64,000 nt of DNA from NCBI GenBank assembly GCA_039090855.1, contig CM077034.1, positions 226,055,331 to 226,119,330 of the forward strand, in the 5' to 3' direction. This stretch comes from Macrothele yani. Lineage: Eukaryota > Arthropoda > Arachnida > Araneae > Macrothelidae. The notes beneath the pieces are model-generated. The model saw only the letters and a list, made by a program, of their open reading frames with translations, was not told the origin of the DNA and made no database searches. Positions 21,735 through 33,457 of the stretch are shown piece after piece; position 1 is the first letter of the stretch, and every line of letters starts with the position of its first letter. Position numbers and translations under genes: made by a program.

Positions 21735-22765
21735 TTGAAACTTGGTCGTTCTGGGTGGTGTAATGGTTAGCATACCCGGGCATTTTCTGGGAGATGCGGA
21801 TTCGAGTCCCGCACCAGGACGATGATAATTTTCAAGTTTTCGGATATTATCTGACTTACCATCCTTGTCACATTTACGCCAAAAATCGGATTGTCATCTT
21901 CAAAATTTTTATTGTATGGCATAATCCCGTATTTCTTTCATGATTTATCTGCTTCTCCGGGCAAACACGGGATAAGATTCTTAACCTCCAGATTCGCTAA
22001 ACATGAATGCCGGTTGCTTCGACTAGCGAATCCTGTGACGGTTATATTCAAATTGATCAGAAACTTGAAACTTGGTCATTCTGGGGGGTGTAGTGGTTAG
22101 CATACCGGGGCTTTTTCTGGTAGATGCGGATTCGAGTACCGCTCCAGGACGATGAAAATTTTCAAGTTTTCGGATATTATCTGACTTACCATCCTTTTCA
22201 CATTTACGCCAAAAATCGGATTGTCATCTTCAAAATTTGTATTATATGGCGTAATCCCGTATTTCTTTCATGATTTATCTGCTTCTCCGGGCAAACACGG
22301 GATAAGATTCTTAGTCTCCAGATTCGCTAAACATGAATGCCGGTTGCTTCGACTAGCGAATCCCGTGATGGTTATATTCAAATTGATCGGAAACTTGAAA
22401 CTTGGTCCTTCTGGGTGGTGTAGTGGTTAGCATACCGGGGCTTTTTCTGGTAGATGCGGATTCGAGTACCGCTCCAGGACGATGAAAATTTTCAAGATTT
22501 CGGATGTTATCTGACTTACCATCCTTTTCACATTTACGCCAAAAATCGGATTGTCATCTTCAAAATTTGTATTATATGGCATAATCCCGTATTTCTTTCA
22601 TGATTTATCTGCTTCTCCGGGCAAACACGGGATAAGATTCTTAGTCTCCAGATTCGCTAAACATGAATGCCGGTTGCTTCGACTAGCGAATCCTGTGACG
22701 GTTATATTCAAATTGATCAGAAACTTGAAACTTGGTCATTCTGGGGGGTGTAGTGGTTAGCATGC
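21735..22765 (+). repeat. SINE-2: three tandem ~330-bp units with tRNA-like heads
   Basis: Each unit has a head (tggtgtagtggttagcatac, the internal A box of tRNA-Glu/Asp type, and gattcgagtcccgc, a B box) and a conserved ~250-bp body. The unit spacing of 330 bp is exact for all three. The last unit ends inside its head at about 22763. The 69-codon open frame in each body is a shared accident, as judged by its lack of any domain. Confidence 0.85.
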
Positions 22766-23773
22766 AAGATAGCTTTCACTATTTTAGATAAAAGATCAAT
22801 ACTGCAACTTTAAGAATATGAATACTTTTGAACACCATGCGTCAATTCATACAAACTTTTCGGCTTCGTTACTTTCGTTTTCGGACCCCCCCTTTATCAA
22901 GCTGAAATGCAAACTGTTTCGGGGGGAATATCTAAGAACACGGGACACATGTTCGCAACATCGCTGGGGAAAAAAATTACAGTTACGAGAGAAATCTTTG
23001 CTACGCCTGATTTCCGTTTTCGGGCATTTTCCCTACATTTTCAAGGTGAAATACAAATATTTATGAAATAAAATGATATTTGACAACAATACTAGGCAGA
23101 GGAAACATCGCGTGAAAAATAAAATCACGATTACGGGAGAAATCTTTACTGCGTCTAACTTCCATTTTCGAAAGTTTTAAGCGGAAAGCATCCTTCACCA
23201 CTACCAATTTGCCCAAAAATTTCTGTCTGTTCAGTTATGCATCAATCTCTAGGATAACCCAAATTATGATGGAAAAGGAGAAATTCCTCGAAGCTGTGAC
23301 ACTCTCATGCCTGAAGATTACAGTAAAGGGGAATTTTTGCGCAGTCGAATTTCCGTTTTCGGAAAAATTTCTTCCGTTTTGAAACTGAAATACAAATATT
23401 TATGGATGAAAATTATATATAACAACAATACTGAACAGCGGCAACATCGCAGGAAAACGAATTTACGATTATGGAAAAAATCTATTTCGTTTACTTCTGT
23501 TCTTGAAAGACGAAATACCGTCCCGATGCATATTTTTATGCGTTGGTAAAATTCTTTGGTGCGTAGTTTTACGCGTTTCTCGATGAGTATTTTTACGTGT
23601 TGTTAAAATTTTGATGCGTAAAAACACTTTTCGATGAGTGCTAGACACGTAATTACGCATTTTGGCGAACTCTGGTTCACGGAGGTCGTTAAACCCCCAA
23701 TCTAAAAAAAAAATAAAATAAAAAATCATTAAAGGAAATATAGCCGGGTGGCAGACAAAATTAAGTGGGCGGG
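22766..23773. repeat. Diverged dispersed repeat related to the hAT-1 interior
   Basis: Contains repeated blocks such as aatacaaatatttatg, cagaggcaacatcgc-type and acgattacgggagaaatc, which also occur reversed in hAT-1 copies A and B (28200-28640, 61470-61870). A GATGCGTATTTTTACGCG-like minisatellite covers about 23520-23660. A short inverted scrap of the SINE-1 body end lies near 23678-23700. Confidence 0.6.
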
Positions 23774-24129
23774 CGGCACTGTGAAGATCCAGGCTCACGG
23801 TTGCCAGATCGCCACTGGCGATAAAGTTCATCGTCATGGCAACTAAAAATGTTTGATTAAATCGCCAATTCTGGCGACCTGTACAGGGAAAACATTTATT
23901 TTTTTTTAACTTGTATTACAGTACGGAATTTTTTTTAACTTGAACGAAACTCGTACGTTTTTGAAAAATTTTACTCCAAATGTATGGAAATCGTACAAAA
24001 TGGCACAAAATTTGAATTGTACGGAAGTTGGGCAACATTTTCATTCTGCTTGAACAGCAGAAAAAAAAATTATAAAAAAGGCGAGGGCGTCGGTTTTTGA
24101 TCACAAAGAATGCGCCAAGGCGATGGTTC

Positions 24130-25725
24130 TTCTTTTTTTTTTTTTTTTTTGATTGGAGGTTTAACGACCATTGTGAGCAACTCAATGGGCTATAAGCAGT
24201 CGCCCGTCCCTAATTTAGGGTCACTGGTTTCAGGGAAGGGAGAGAGCCAGTGCCGTAAGACAAACCCAACATCCATTTTTTTTGTTTGATTGGAGGTTTA
24301 ACAACCACTGTGAGCAACTCAATGGGCTATAAGCAGTCGCCCGTCCCTAATTTAGGGTCACTGGTTTCAGGGAAGGGAGAGAGCCAGTGCCGTAAGACAA
24401 ACACAACATCCATTTTTTTTGTTTGATTGGAGGTTTAACAACCACCGTGAGCAACTCAATGGGCTATAAGCAGTCGCCCGTCCCTAATTTAGGGTCACTG
24501 GTTTCAGGGAAGGGAGAGAGCCAGTACCGTAAGACAAACCCAACATCCATTTTTTTTGTTTGATTGGAGGTTTAACAACCACCGTGAGCAACTCAATGGG
24601 CTATAAGCAGTCGCCCGTCCCTAATTTAGGGTCACTGGTTTCCAGGGAAGGGAGAGAGCCAGTGCCGTAAGACAAACACAACATCCATTTTTTTTTGTTT
24701 GATTGGAGGTTTAACAACCACCGTGAGCAACTCAACGGGCTATAAGCAGTCGCCCGTCCCTAATTTAGGGTCACCGGTTTCAGGGAAGGGAGAGAGCCAG
24801 TGCTGTAAGACAAACCCAACATCCATTTTTTTTGTTTGATTGGAGGTTTAACAACCACCGTGAGCAACACAATGGGCTATAAGCAGTCGCCCGTCCCTAA
24901 TTTAGGGTCACTGGTTTCAGGGAAGGGAGAGAGCCAGTGCCGTAAGACAAACCCAACATCCATTTTTTTGTTTGATTGGAGGTTTAACAACCACCGTGAG
25001 CAACTCAATGGGCTATAACCAGTCGCCCGTCCCTAATTTAGGGTCACTGGTTTCAGGGAAGGGAGAGAGCCAGTGCCGTAAGACAAACCCAACATCCATT
25101 TTTTGTTTGATTGGAGGTTTAACAACCACCGTGAGCAACTCAATGGGCTATAAGCAGTCGCCCGTCCCTAATTTAGGGTCACTGGTTTCAGGGAAGGGAG
25201 AGAGCCAGTACCGTAAGACAAACCCAACATCCATTTTTTTTTGTTTGATTGGAGGTTTAACAACCACCGTGAGCAACTCAACGGGCTATAAGCAGTCGCC
25301 CGTCCCTAATTTAGGGTCACTGGTTCCAGGGAAGGGAGAGAGCCAGTGCCGTAAGACAAACACAACATCCATTTTTTTTTTGTTTGATTGGAGGTTTAAC
25401 AACCACCGTGAGCAACTCAACGGGCTATAAGCAGTCGCCCGTCCCTAATTTAGGGTCACTGGTTTCAGGGAAAGGAGAGAGCCAGTGCCGTAAGACAAAC
25501 ACAACATCCATTTTTTTTTTTGTTTGATTGGAGGTTTAACAACCACCGTGAGCAACTCAATGGGCTATAAGCAGTCGCCCGTCCCTAATGTAGGGTCACT
25601 GGTTCCAGGGAAGGGAGAGAGCCAGTGCTGAAAGACAAACACAACATCCATGCCTCACCAGGATTTGAAATCGGACCCCGTTCGGATGAATGATCAGAGG
25701 CCATCGCTTAGACCACTGCGCCACC
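24130..25725 (-). repeat. SINE-1 with its body amplified about 11-12 times
   Basis: Tandem ~137-140-bp units, each a T-rich run plus the SINE body (gattggaggtttaacaacca ... gacaaacacaacatcc). Only the last unit (about 25570-25725) carries the tRNA-like head. The whole array is flanked by the same 11-bp ggcgatggttc (24119-24129, 25726-25736), so the array behaves as one insertion. Inside it, in-frame fusions of neighbouring units create an open frame of 152 codons that is not a gene. Confidence 0.9.
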
Positions 25726-26081
25726 GGCGATGGTTCATCGTAGGGGAACGAGGTTGTGGTAGGGATGAAAGACGGTGGTCGACAGCTCAACTGTCTGCTT
25801 CTGAAAAGTCCAACTAGGAGAAATTTAAAAAAAAAAAAAAATTCCAATTTTTTAAATAACTGAATGCAAATTTAACAGTAACTAAGACACGTCAAAATAA
25901 ACTCCTATGTGAAATTTCGTCAAAATCCGATGACAACTTCAGAAGTTAGGCATTTTCTTTCTATTATTTTTAATGCATGTTCGCTGAAAGCCTGCATATT
26001 CCATAGGAAAATTCCAAAATTCGGAATCGGCATTGTCCGGATCTCCGGATGATTCCGGATTTTCGAGGTTGCACTGTAATA

Positions 26082-27604
26082 CACTGCCAGACAATTGCTA
26101 AGGACGGATGACAATAGCAACGATAGCAACCATAAAATGGAAGGCAGGAAAATGTGGAAATTAGCATAAGTGCGGGATACAGTAAGACGTGTTGTGCGTA
26201 TGCAAATTTTGGATTGCCGAACTTGTTCGTGACGTCATAGCGCTGATAAGAGATATAAAGGATTTGACGCGTATTGACCGTTGTTGTTCAAACGCAAAGT
26301 TGAAAGGGAAAGAATCAATTGACGAACTTGCAATTTTCAGTATGTCTTCCCGACATCACCTAGTTGATTTTACGTGTGGCCGTATTATTGGCAAGATTGA
26401 AGAAGGGCGAAAAATATCAGATGTTGCCAGGGAGTTCGACGTCAGCCACAGTGTTGTTTCAAGGCTTTGGAAATCATTTCAAACAAATGGAGAGTGTAGC
26501 AAATGTCACGGGGAAGGTCGTGTTCGCAGTACGACACCTGCAGAAGATCGGTACATAGTGCTATCAACAAAAAGACACTGGCGCAGCACAGCTAGTGAGG
26601 TAGCAAATCAGTTTATGGCTGTTACTGGCAAGCGGATCTCCCGAAAAACTGTCGCCAGACGTTTGCATGAAGGAGGACTATACGCCCGCCGTCCTGTTGT
26701 GTGCATCCCATTGTCCAGACGTCACCGTACCGCCTGTTTGCAATGGTGCCATCAACATCGCAATTGGACTGATAACGACTGGTCTGCTGTCCTCTTCTCA
26801 GATGAGAGTAGATACAGTCTATCGTCTGATTGTCGACGACAACTGATCTGGCGTGATAGTGGCACTGCATATTGTCCAGCAAACATACAGGATATCCGAC
26901 ATATAGTGTCATGGTATGGGCTGGCATCATGATCAATGGCCGTACGTCCCTCTATGTGCTTCCAACTGGGACTATGACTGACCAACGATACATTAATGAT
27001 GTTCTGCTACCTCATGTTCGCATGTTCCGTGGTGCTGTCGGTGATAGATTCATTTTCATGGACGACAACGCAACATGTCATCGAACAGTCGCTGTCCAGG
27101 AGTGTCTTGAGAGCGAGGATATTCAACGCCTCGTATGGCCAGCACGTTCTCCAGATCTGAATCCCATTGAAAATGTGTGGGATGCTTTGGGGAGGAGTCT
27201 TGCTGGTCGCCAATGCCCTCCAATAAACAAGGACACCCTCATCCGTGCACTGACAGAGGAATGGGATAAATTACCCCAACAGCTGCTTGATAATGTTGTG
27301 CAAAGCATGACACGACGTGTGGAATCTTGCATCGCCCTCCATGGTGGCCATATCCCGTATTGACATCTTACGCCTGAGGACAGTAATTGCATTTTTTTCA
27401 CGTTTACGTATTCTGCACAAAATGGCCTGTTTGTCCCTTGAACACGTTCCAAAGCCTTCTGGATTTCAGAGCACAATAAATTGTCTTTCTTGTAATGTCC
27501 TGGCATTCTGACATTATTTTATTTCACTTGGCATCCAATCACACTTACTTTTTTATGCGCTATATAGCCGTTTATGATCCGTCCTTAGCAATTGTCCAGC
27601 AGTG
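26082..27604 (+). mobile_element. Tc1-C copy 2, inserted in hAT-1 copy A
   Basis: A 1523-bp element with the same ends as copy 1, and TA at 26080-26081 and 27605-27606. Flanking DNA is the hAT-1 sequence seen uninterrupted at about 57580-57620 in copy B. Confidence 0.92.
26342..27361 (+). pseudogene. Tc1-C transposase, frameshifted copy
   Basis: Nearly identical to 8669-9700 but with a 10-base deletion near 26889, just after CPANIQ. The frame stops at 26932 and the rest (VVWAGIMINGRTSLY-type onward, second D and E intact) lies in another frame to 27361. Loss of the frame between the first and second catalytic aspartates abolishes activity. High similarity to copy 1 suggests recent movement. 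Confidence 0.9.
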
Positions 27605-27986
27605 TAATACGTGTTTCCATACCTGCGAACTACTACGGAATGTTTGTAGTTTCTACAGATTTAGTTGGCTGACTACGGATTCTACGAAATTTCATTCTTT
27701 TTTTTTAAATTTTATTGTTTTATGATATGCACGAGATTCTTAAACGGATTCGCGGAATTCCGTGGGTTTTTTTGGGGTTTTTTTTCATGATTTAGCTCAT
27801 TCTCAGGATCAGCGTAGAACCAATTAGCTGGGAGTTCCATCTGGAGATGGTATTTCGTGTCTCAAAACTTTCGAAAACGACAGCTGAATGGAGTTACAGT
27901 AATCATAATTTTTTTTGTCCCGATGCTGCCTTAGTGTAAAGTTTTATTGTTAAATATGATTTTATTGCATAAAAGTATTTCAGCTT

Positions 27987-28213
27987 TTTTTTTTTTTTTT
28001 TTTTTGATTGGAGGTTTAACGACCACCGTGAGCAACTCAATGGGCTATAAGCAGTCGCCCGTCCCTAATTTAGGGTCACTGGTTCCAGGGAAGGGAAAGA
28101 GCCAGTGCCGTAAGACAAACACAACATCCATGCCTCGCCGGGATTCGAACCCGGACCCCTTCCGGACGAATGATCAGAGGCCATAACTTAGACCACTGCG
28201 CCACAGGGGCGGC
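27987..28213 (-). repeat. SINE-1, single complete copy
   Basis: T run, body and tRNA-like head (gggattcgaacccgga B box in reverse). A 12-bp duplication gtatttcagctt flanks it (27975-27986 and 28214-28225). The corresponding empty site exists in hAT-1 copy B at about 61473-61490. Confidence 0.93.
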
Positions 28214-28911
28214 GTATTTCAGCTTGAAACTGTAGGCAACAATGTGCGAAAACAGAGGTTAGACACAGCCAAAATTTCCACGCAATCTCAGACATCAGAT
28301 TCTTCCGCGAAATCGAGGAACTCCGCCTTTTTCGTCATTATTTTGGTCATTCGCGAGGTCAATGAAAGAGTGAACACAATTGGGGGTGGGGGGTATGACA
28401 GGTGATGTTCGCAGGTGGACGGAATTCCATCTTTACGAAAATTTCGAAAGCGGAAGGTCGAGGGAGCTCAGATTTTTCCCGCAATCGTAAATTCCATTGT
28501 TCTCGCGGTGTTGCCTCTGCCCAGTATTATTGTTAAGTAATATTTAACTGCATAAATATTTGTATATCAGCTTGAAAGTAGCGGGGAAATTTCCAAAACC
28601 GGAAGTCGGACGGTGCAAAGATTTCTCCCGTAAGCAAACTCCCCTCCCAGCGCGATGTTCCCACTCTCCTGCATTGTTTTATTACTTCAGTTTCAACTTT
28701 TAAGAATACTATAACTGAAATATGCAAAATAAAACATACTGATATTATACTAAGCAATTTTATAAAAATAATTTAGTATGAAATATACAATTTGATTTTT
28801 TTTTTTTTTCAAAGTTTGGCCACTGAGGTTTTTTTATGGCCACTAACAATTTTGGTCTTGCTGGCCAATGTCTACTAGCAAAATTTTTAAGTCTGGATCT
28901 TTACCGCCCTG

Positions 28912-29440
28912 TAATAAGGCTCTAGGCAGAACACTAATCTATATACTATTAATTCTATAATGTTTTTTACTGTGAGTCCTATTTTGAGAGAACGGCTGAA
29001 CGTAAAGATATGGTTGAGGTAACAAAATAAAGGTCTTACCATGTAGATGTGCCAGTCGAAGAGAAAAATGATATTGGGGCAACGGTTCGGGCGTTGCGGT
29101 GTGGCAAAGTTCCCATGTAAAGTCTATGGGAGAAGCGTGTGCTTGACTCGAAAACAGATTGAGAGTGCACTCTTACCCTGCTATATCAATAATCTATCTG
29201 AATCTTATTCTGGGAATATTTTTTTTTGTTCTGTGAGTTGCACTTTCAAATTAGATGTTTTAAAAACAAAACTGGAGATAATTTCATTGAAATGATACAT
29301 TATTTCCTGCATATATTGTAAATGTCTAAGGTTTTTTGGGGTTTTTTTATGGACCAATAGACATTTTGGTGAACCAGTGGTTTGCAAATTCTAGTGGTCC
29401 CCTGGGCCAGTAAAAGATTTATTTCTAATTCTAACACTGC
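28912..29440. other. Unassigned DNA between hAT-1 A and the 107-bp satellite
   Basis: No domain recognised. On the minus strand a GTAAGA-type splice donor follows an open stretch at about 29046-29140, but no protein family fits. Confidence 0.45.
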
Positions 29441-31140
29441 AAGCAACTAAAATCATTTTATATTTACCATGATAACCCTGTAATGAAGTGAGCTGCAGGT
29501 TTCTTAGCTTTTCCAGGTTAAATAGTATTTAAGATATAAGTACCTAAAATCATTCCACATTTACCACGATAACCCTGTACTGCAATGAGCTGCAGGAAGA
29601 CACAGAGTTCTTAACTTATCCAGGTTAAATAGTCTTTAAGATATAAGCATCTAAAATCATTCCATATTTACCATGATAGCCTTGTAATGCAAGGAGCTGC
29701 AGGTTTCTTAGCTTTTCCAGGTTAAATAGTCTTTAAGATATAAGCATCTAAAATCATTCCATATTTACCATGATAGCCTTGTAATGCAGTGAGTTGCAGG
29801 TTTCTTAGCTTTTCCAGGTTAAATAGTATTTAAGATATAAGTACCTAAAATCATTCAACATTTACCATGATAGCCTTGTACTGCAGGGAGCTGCAAGTTT
29901 CTTAGCTTTTCCAGGTGAAATAGTCTTTAAGATAAAAGCATCTAAAATCATTCCATATTTACCATGATAGCCTTGTACTGCAGTGACCTGCAGGTTTCTT
30001 AGCTTTTCCAGGTTAAATAGTCTTTAAGATATAAGCATCTAAAATCATTCCATATTTACCATGATAACCTTGTACTGCAGTAAGCTGCGGGAAGGCACAG
30101 GTTTCTTAACTTATCCAGGTTAAATAGTATTTAAGATATAAGTACCTAAAATCATTCCACATTTACCACGATAACCCTGTACTGCAATGAGCTGCAGGAA
30201 GGCACAGGTTTCTTTACTTATCCAGGTTAAATAGTCTTTAAGATATAAGTACCTAAAATCATTCCACATTTACCACGATAACCCTGTACTGCAATGAGCT
30301 GCAGGAAGGCACAGGTTTCTTAACTTTTCCAGGTTAAATAGTCTTTAAGATATAAACATCTAAAATCATTCCATATTTACGATGATAGCCTTGTGCTGCA
30401 GTGAGCTGCAGGTTTCTTAACTTATCCAGGTTAAATAGTATTTAAGATATAAGTACCTAAAATCATTCCACATTTAGCACAATAACCCTGTACTGTACTG
30501 CAATGAGCTGCAGGCAGGCACAGGATTCTTAACTTTTCCAGGTTAAATAGTCTTTAAGATATAAGCATCTAAAATCATTCCATATTTACCATGATAACCT
30601 TGTACTGCAGTAAGCTGCAGGAAGGCACAGGTTTCTTAACTTATCCAGGTTAAATAGTCTTTAAGATATAAGTACCTAAAATCATTCCACATTTACCACG
30701 ATAACCCTGTACTGCAATGAGCTGCAGGAAGGCACAGGTTTCTTAACTTATCCAGGTTAAATAGTCTTTAAGATATAAGTACCTAAAATCATTCCACATT
30801 TACCACGATAACCCTGTACTGCAATGAGCTGCAGGAAGACACAGGTTTCTTAACTTATCCAGGTTAAATAGTCTTTAAAATATAAGTACCTAAAATCATT
30901 CCACATTTACCACGATAACCCTGTACTGCAATGAGCTGCAGGAAGGCACAGGTTTCTTAACTTATCCAGGTTAAATAGTCTTTAAGATATAAGTACCTAA
31001 AATCATTCCACATTTACCACGATAACCCTGTACTGCAATGAGCTGCAGGAAGGCACAGGTTTCTTAACTTATCCAGGTTAAATAAGTCTTTACAATATAA
31101 TCATCTACAATCATTCCACATTTTCCATGATAACCCTGAA
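29441..31140. repeat. Satellite of about 16 units in two lengths (about 95 and 107 bp)
   Basis: Common core: ctaaaatcattccatattta ... aggttaaatagtctttaaga. The longer form contains an extra block, gaaggcacag, after gagctgcag. Short units dominate at 29640-30040 and long units at 30100-31090, so the long form spread from one side. Confidence 0.9.
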
Positions 31141-31479
31141 GTAAATCTTATTTTTGGGTATTATGACGTGAACTGTCAAATTTTCTGTTCACCACGTTTG
31201 GTTTAACCTTTGTAAGAACAGCCACACAGGTTTTTTGGTTAGTTCTTATTACTCTTGTGCTAATGTTGTAAATAAAGAAATGTATTTACCTCGAGTCTTG
31301 CTTCTTGTTGTTTTTAATTTCTTCCTTATGTCATCAATTCGTCGAGATATTATACATTTTCATTGAACGGCACATCTTTAGTACGTACATTATTAATTCC
31401 ATGAAAAAATAGTAGAATATTTATAATTAATAGTGTTTCGTCATATTTACCTCTTGCACAGAGTTAACAACTTCTTGTA

Positions 31480-31769
31480 GTAGTTAAAAACACATTGTAA
31501 TTGCATCGCTTCGTCTGTCCATGAAATGGTAAAGTGCAGTTTGTTCTCTCAAAGATACTTCATAAAACTAACATTTTTTACGAGTCATTATGCTATTCTC
31601 ACAGTACAAATTTTTAAGGAAAACATTTTTTTTTACTTTTGTTTTAATTGTAAAAAACTTTTATTGACAGCTAAATGTAAGTTTTATGAAGTATCTTTGA
31701 GAGAACAAACTGCACTTTACCATTTCATGGACAGACGAAGCGATGCAATTGCAAGGTGTTTTTAACTAC
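31480..31769. mobile_element. 290-bp foldback MITE with TA flanks
   Basis: 90-nt inverted arms (31480-31569 and 31680-31769, gtagttaaaaacac ends) surround a short AT-rich centre. TA lies on both sides (31478-31479, 31770-31771). No coding content. It sits exactly at the left TA boundary of the neighbouring transposon. Confidence 0.85.
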
Positions 31770-31771
31770 TA

Positions 31772-33121
31772 CAGGGTGATCTATTTAAACCAGTACCACG
31801 TGATTTACTTATAACTTTTTTATAAATAACAACAAAATCATGCAGTAAGTTGAGAATTATACATGTGGTATTGGAGAATCATTTTATCAAAGCAAATGTT
31901 GGAATTGTCCTCCATTTTCTTGTAAACACAGTTGAACACACCGCACCATATTCAGTGATGTCTCGTGTAGAGTACGAGCAGTAACATTGCCAATTTCCGT
32001 TGTGATTGTTTCACGCAATGCATCCAATGTTTTTGGATGGGTTTTGTAAACTCTATCCTTTAAGTAGCCCCATAAAAAGAAGTCAGGGGAGTTAAGTCCG
32101 GAGATCGGGGAGGCCATATGTTTTTTTTTTTTAATTAATCTGTCATCAAAGAAGCTGGTTACGAGTTCCACTGAGAATTTTGATGTGTGACACGTAGCGC
32201 CATCCTGCTGAAAGTAGCCCTGTGTCAATTCAAGTTGTTCCACAAATTCATTCAATATGCGGCAATAAACGTTAGTGTTGACAGTCTCAGAGAAAAAAAT
32301 GGTGCCAATAATTTTAGTAGACGAAACCGCACACCATACACCAACCTTTTGTGAATGCATTGGTGTTTCACACATAACGTGTGGGTTTTCGGCAGCCCAG
32401 TATCTGCTGTTTTGCGAATTGACGTAGCCTGACAGATGCAATCAGGCTTCATCCGTAAACCATGTGATGGAGAGAATATCAGATCGCAAATTAAGAAAAT
32501 TTCGAAACCATTTGCAGTAACTTACTCTCTTTCTCTTGTCTGGTTCCTGCAGCTGATGGATTATGTGCACTTTAAATGATTGAATATTTGCTTTTTTTGC
32601 TGCCCTTTGACAAGTTCCGTATGAATATCCTGTCTGTTGGCTTAATCTGTGCAACGATTTCGTCGGAGATTGAAGTAAACGTTGCCGAACATCATCCACA
32701 CGCGTTTGGGGCATCGGAGGGATGTCTACCTCTACCGCTGAGAAGAGAACCGGTTTGCTCCAGTTTTTTTGCCATCGACAGAATTGTTGACTTGCTTGGC
32801 ACTTTTCGAACTGCAAACTCTCTTTTGAAATGCTCGTTGCATTTTGATGACAGAATTGGTTACCCAATACGATTTCACTAAAAAAAACACACTCTGGAAC
32901 AGAGTACTGCATGTTTCCGAATGCACGCAAGTGAATGACAACGCAACAACAAACGAATCACGAGCTGAGTTGCAGTTACGGTTAACAATCTTCTTCACGG
33001 TGGCGGTTTTCATTCTCCAGGAGTTGCTGCTTCTCAATTGAAAAAAGAAAAAGTTCCTTGCGCGATCCCTTGCAAAAATGTAAGATTTTTTTCAGGGTAC
33101 TGGTTTAAATGGATCACGCTG
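31772..33121 (-). mobile_element. Tc1/mariner-superfamily element (long-spaced D-D type)
   Basis: 1350 bp. Ends cagggtgatctatttaaacc and an inverted match ending ggatcacgctg at 33121, bounded by TA (31770-31771 and 33122-33123). It occupies the centre of the palindrome. Confidence 0.82.
31887..33020 (-). pseudogene. Transposase of the palindrome element, broken
   Basis: The N-terminal piece (33037-32442) includes the HTH region (SKSAKQVNNSV, then VDDVRQRLLQSPTKSLHRLS, QTGYSYGTCQRAAKK) and ends TWFTDEA with the first catalytic aspartate. After a shift, MHLSGYVNSQNSRYWAAENP continues to YFQQDGATCHTS (second D) and NSPDFFLWGYLKDRVY (third D). The D-to-D interval is about 39-41 residues, disturbed by a T run at 32122. 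That spacing resembles the rosa/DD41D group, not classic mariner. The C-terminus NGGQFQHLL is typical of that group. Confidence 0.75.
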
Positions 33122-33457
33122 TACAAGAAGTTCTTAACTCTGGTATCTCTGTGCAAGAGGTAAATATGACGAAACACTATTAATTATAAATATTCTCCTA
33201 TTTTTTCATGGAATTAATTATGTACGTATTAAAGATGTGCCATTCAATGAAAATGTATAATATCTCGACGAATTGATGACATAAGGAAGAAATTAAAAAC
33301 AACAAGAAGCAAGACTCAAGGTAAATATACATTTCTTTATTTACAACATTAACGCAAGAGTAATAAGAACTAACCAAAAAAAAACCTGTGTGGCTCTTCC
33401 AACGAAGGTCAAACAAAACATGATGAACAGAAAATGTGACAGTTCATGTCATAATAC

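Larger units (their letters stand above)
23782..28903. mobile_element. hAT-1 copy A, hAT-like element loaded with three insertions
   Basis: Ends tgaagatccaggct (23782) and the inverted match of taaagatccagact ending at 28903. Flanks cggcactg and ccgccctg agree at 6 of 8 bases, a decayed 8-bp target duplication. Copy B has the same ends with a perfect duplication. Insertions: SINE-1 array (24130-25725), Tc1-C copy 2 (26082-27604) and SINE-1 (27987-28213). The remaining ~1.8 kb has no intact transposase. Confidence 0.75.
31158..33457. repeat. Large palindrome, arms about 320-334 bp, opened by a transposon
   Basis: Sequence 31158-31477 reads as the inverted complement of 33124-33457 with few differences. 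If the inner insertions are removed, the arms meet at cttcttg-TA-caagaag, a perfect palindrome whose central TA is the transposon target. Confidence 0.85.

Noticed and set aside
22766..23780. A new coding region between SINE-2 and hAT-1
   Set aside because: Only short, unconserved frames; block similarity to hAT-1 interior explains the sequence.
24836..25430. 152-residue repetitive frame with GGLTTTVSNSMGYKQSPVPN repeats
   Set aside because: Translation of the SINE-1 body array; the repeated peptide is the result of the tandem SINE units.
29046..29140. Possible second exon of the LEM gene on the minus strand with a GTAAGA donor
   Set aside because: The three readings do not give the expected second half of a LEM domain, and there is no convincing acceptor site.
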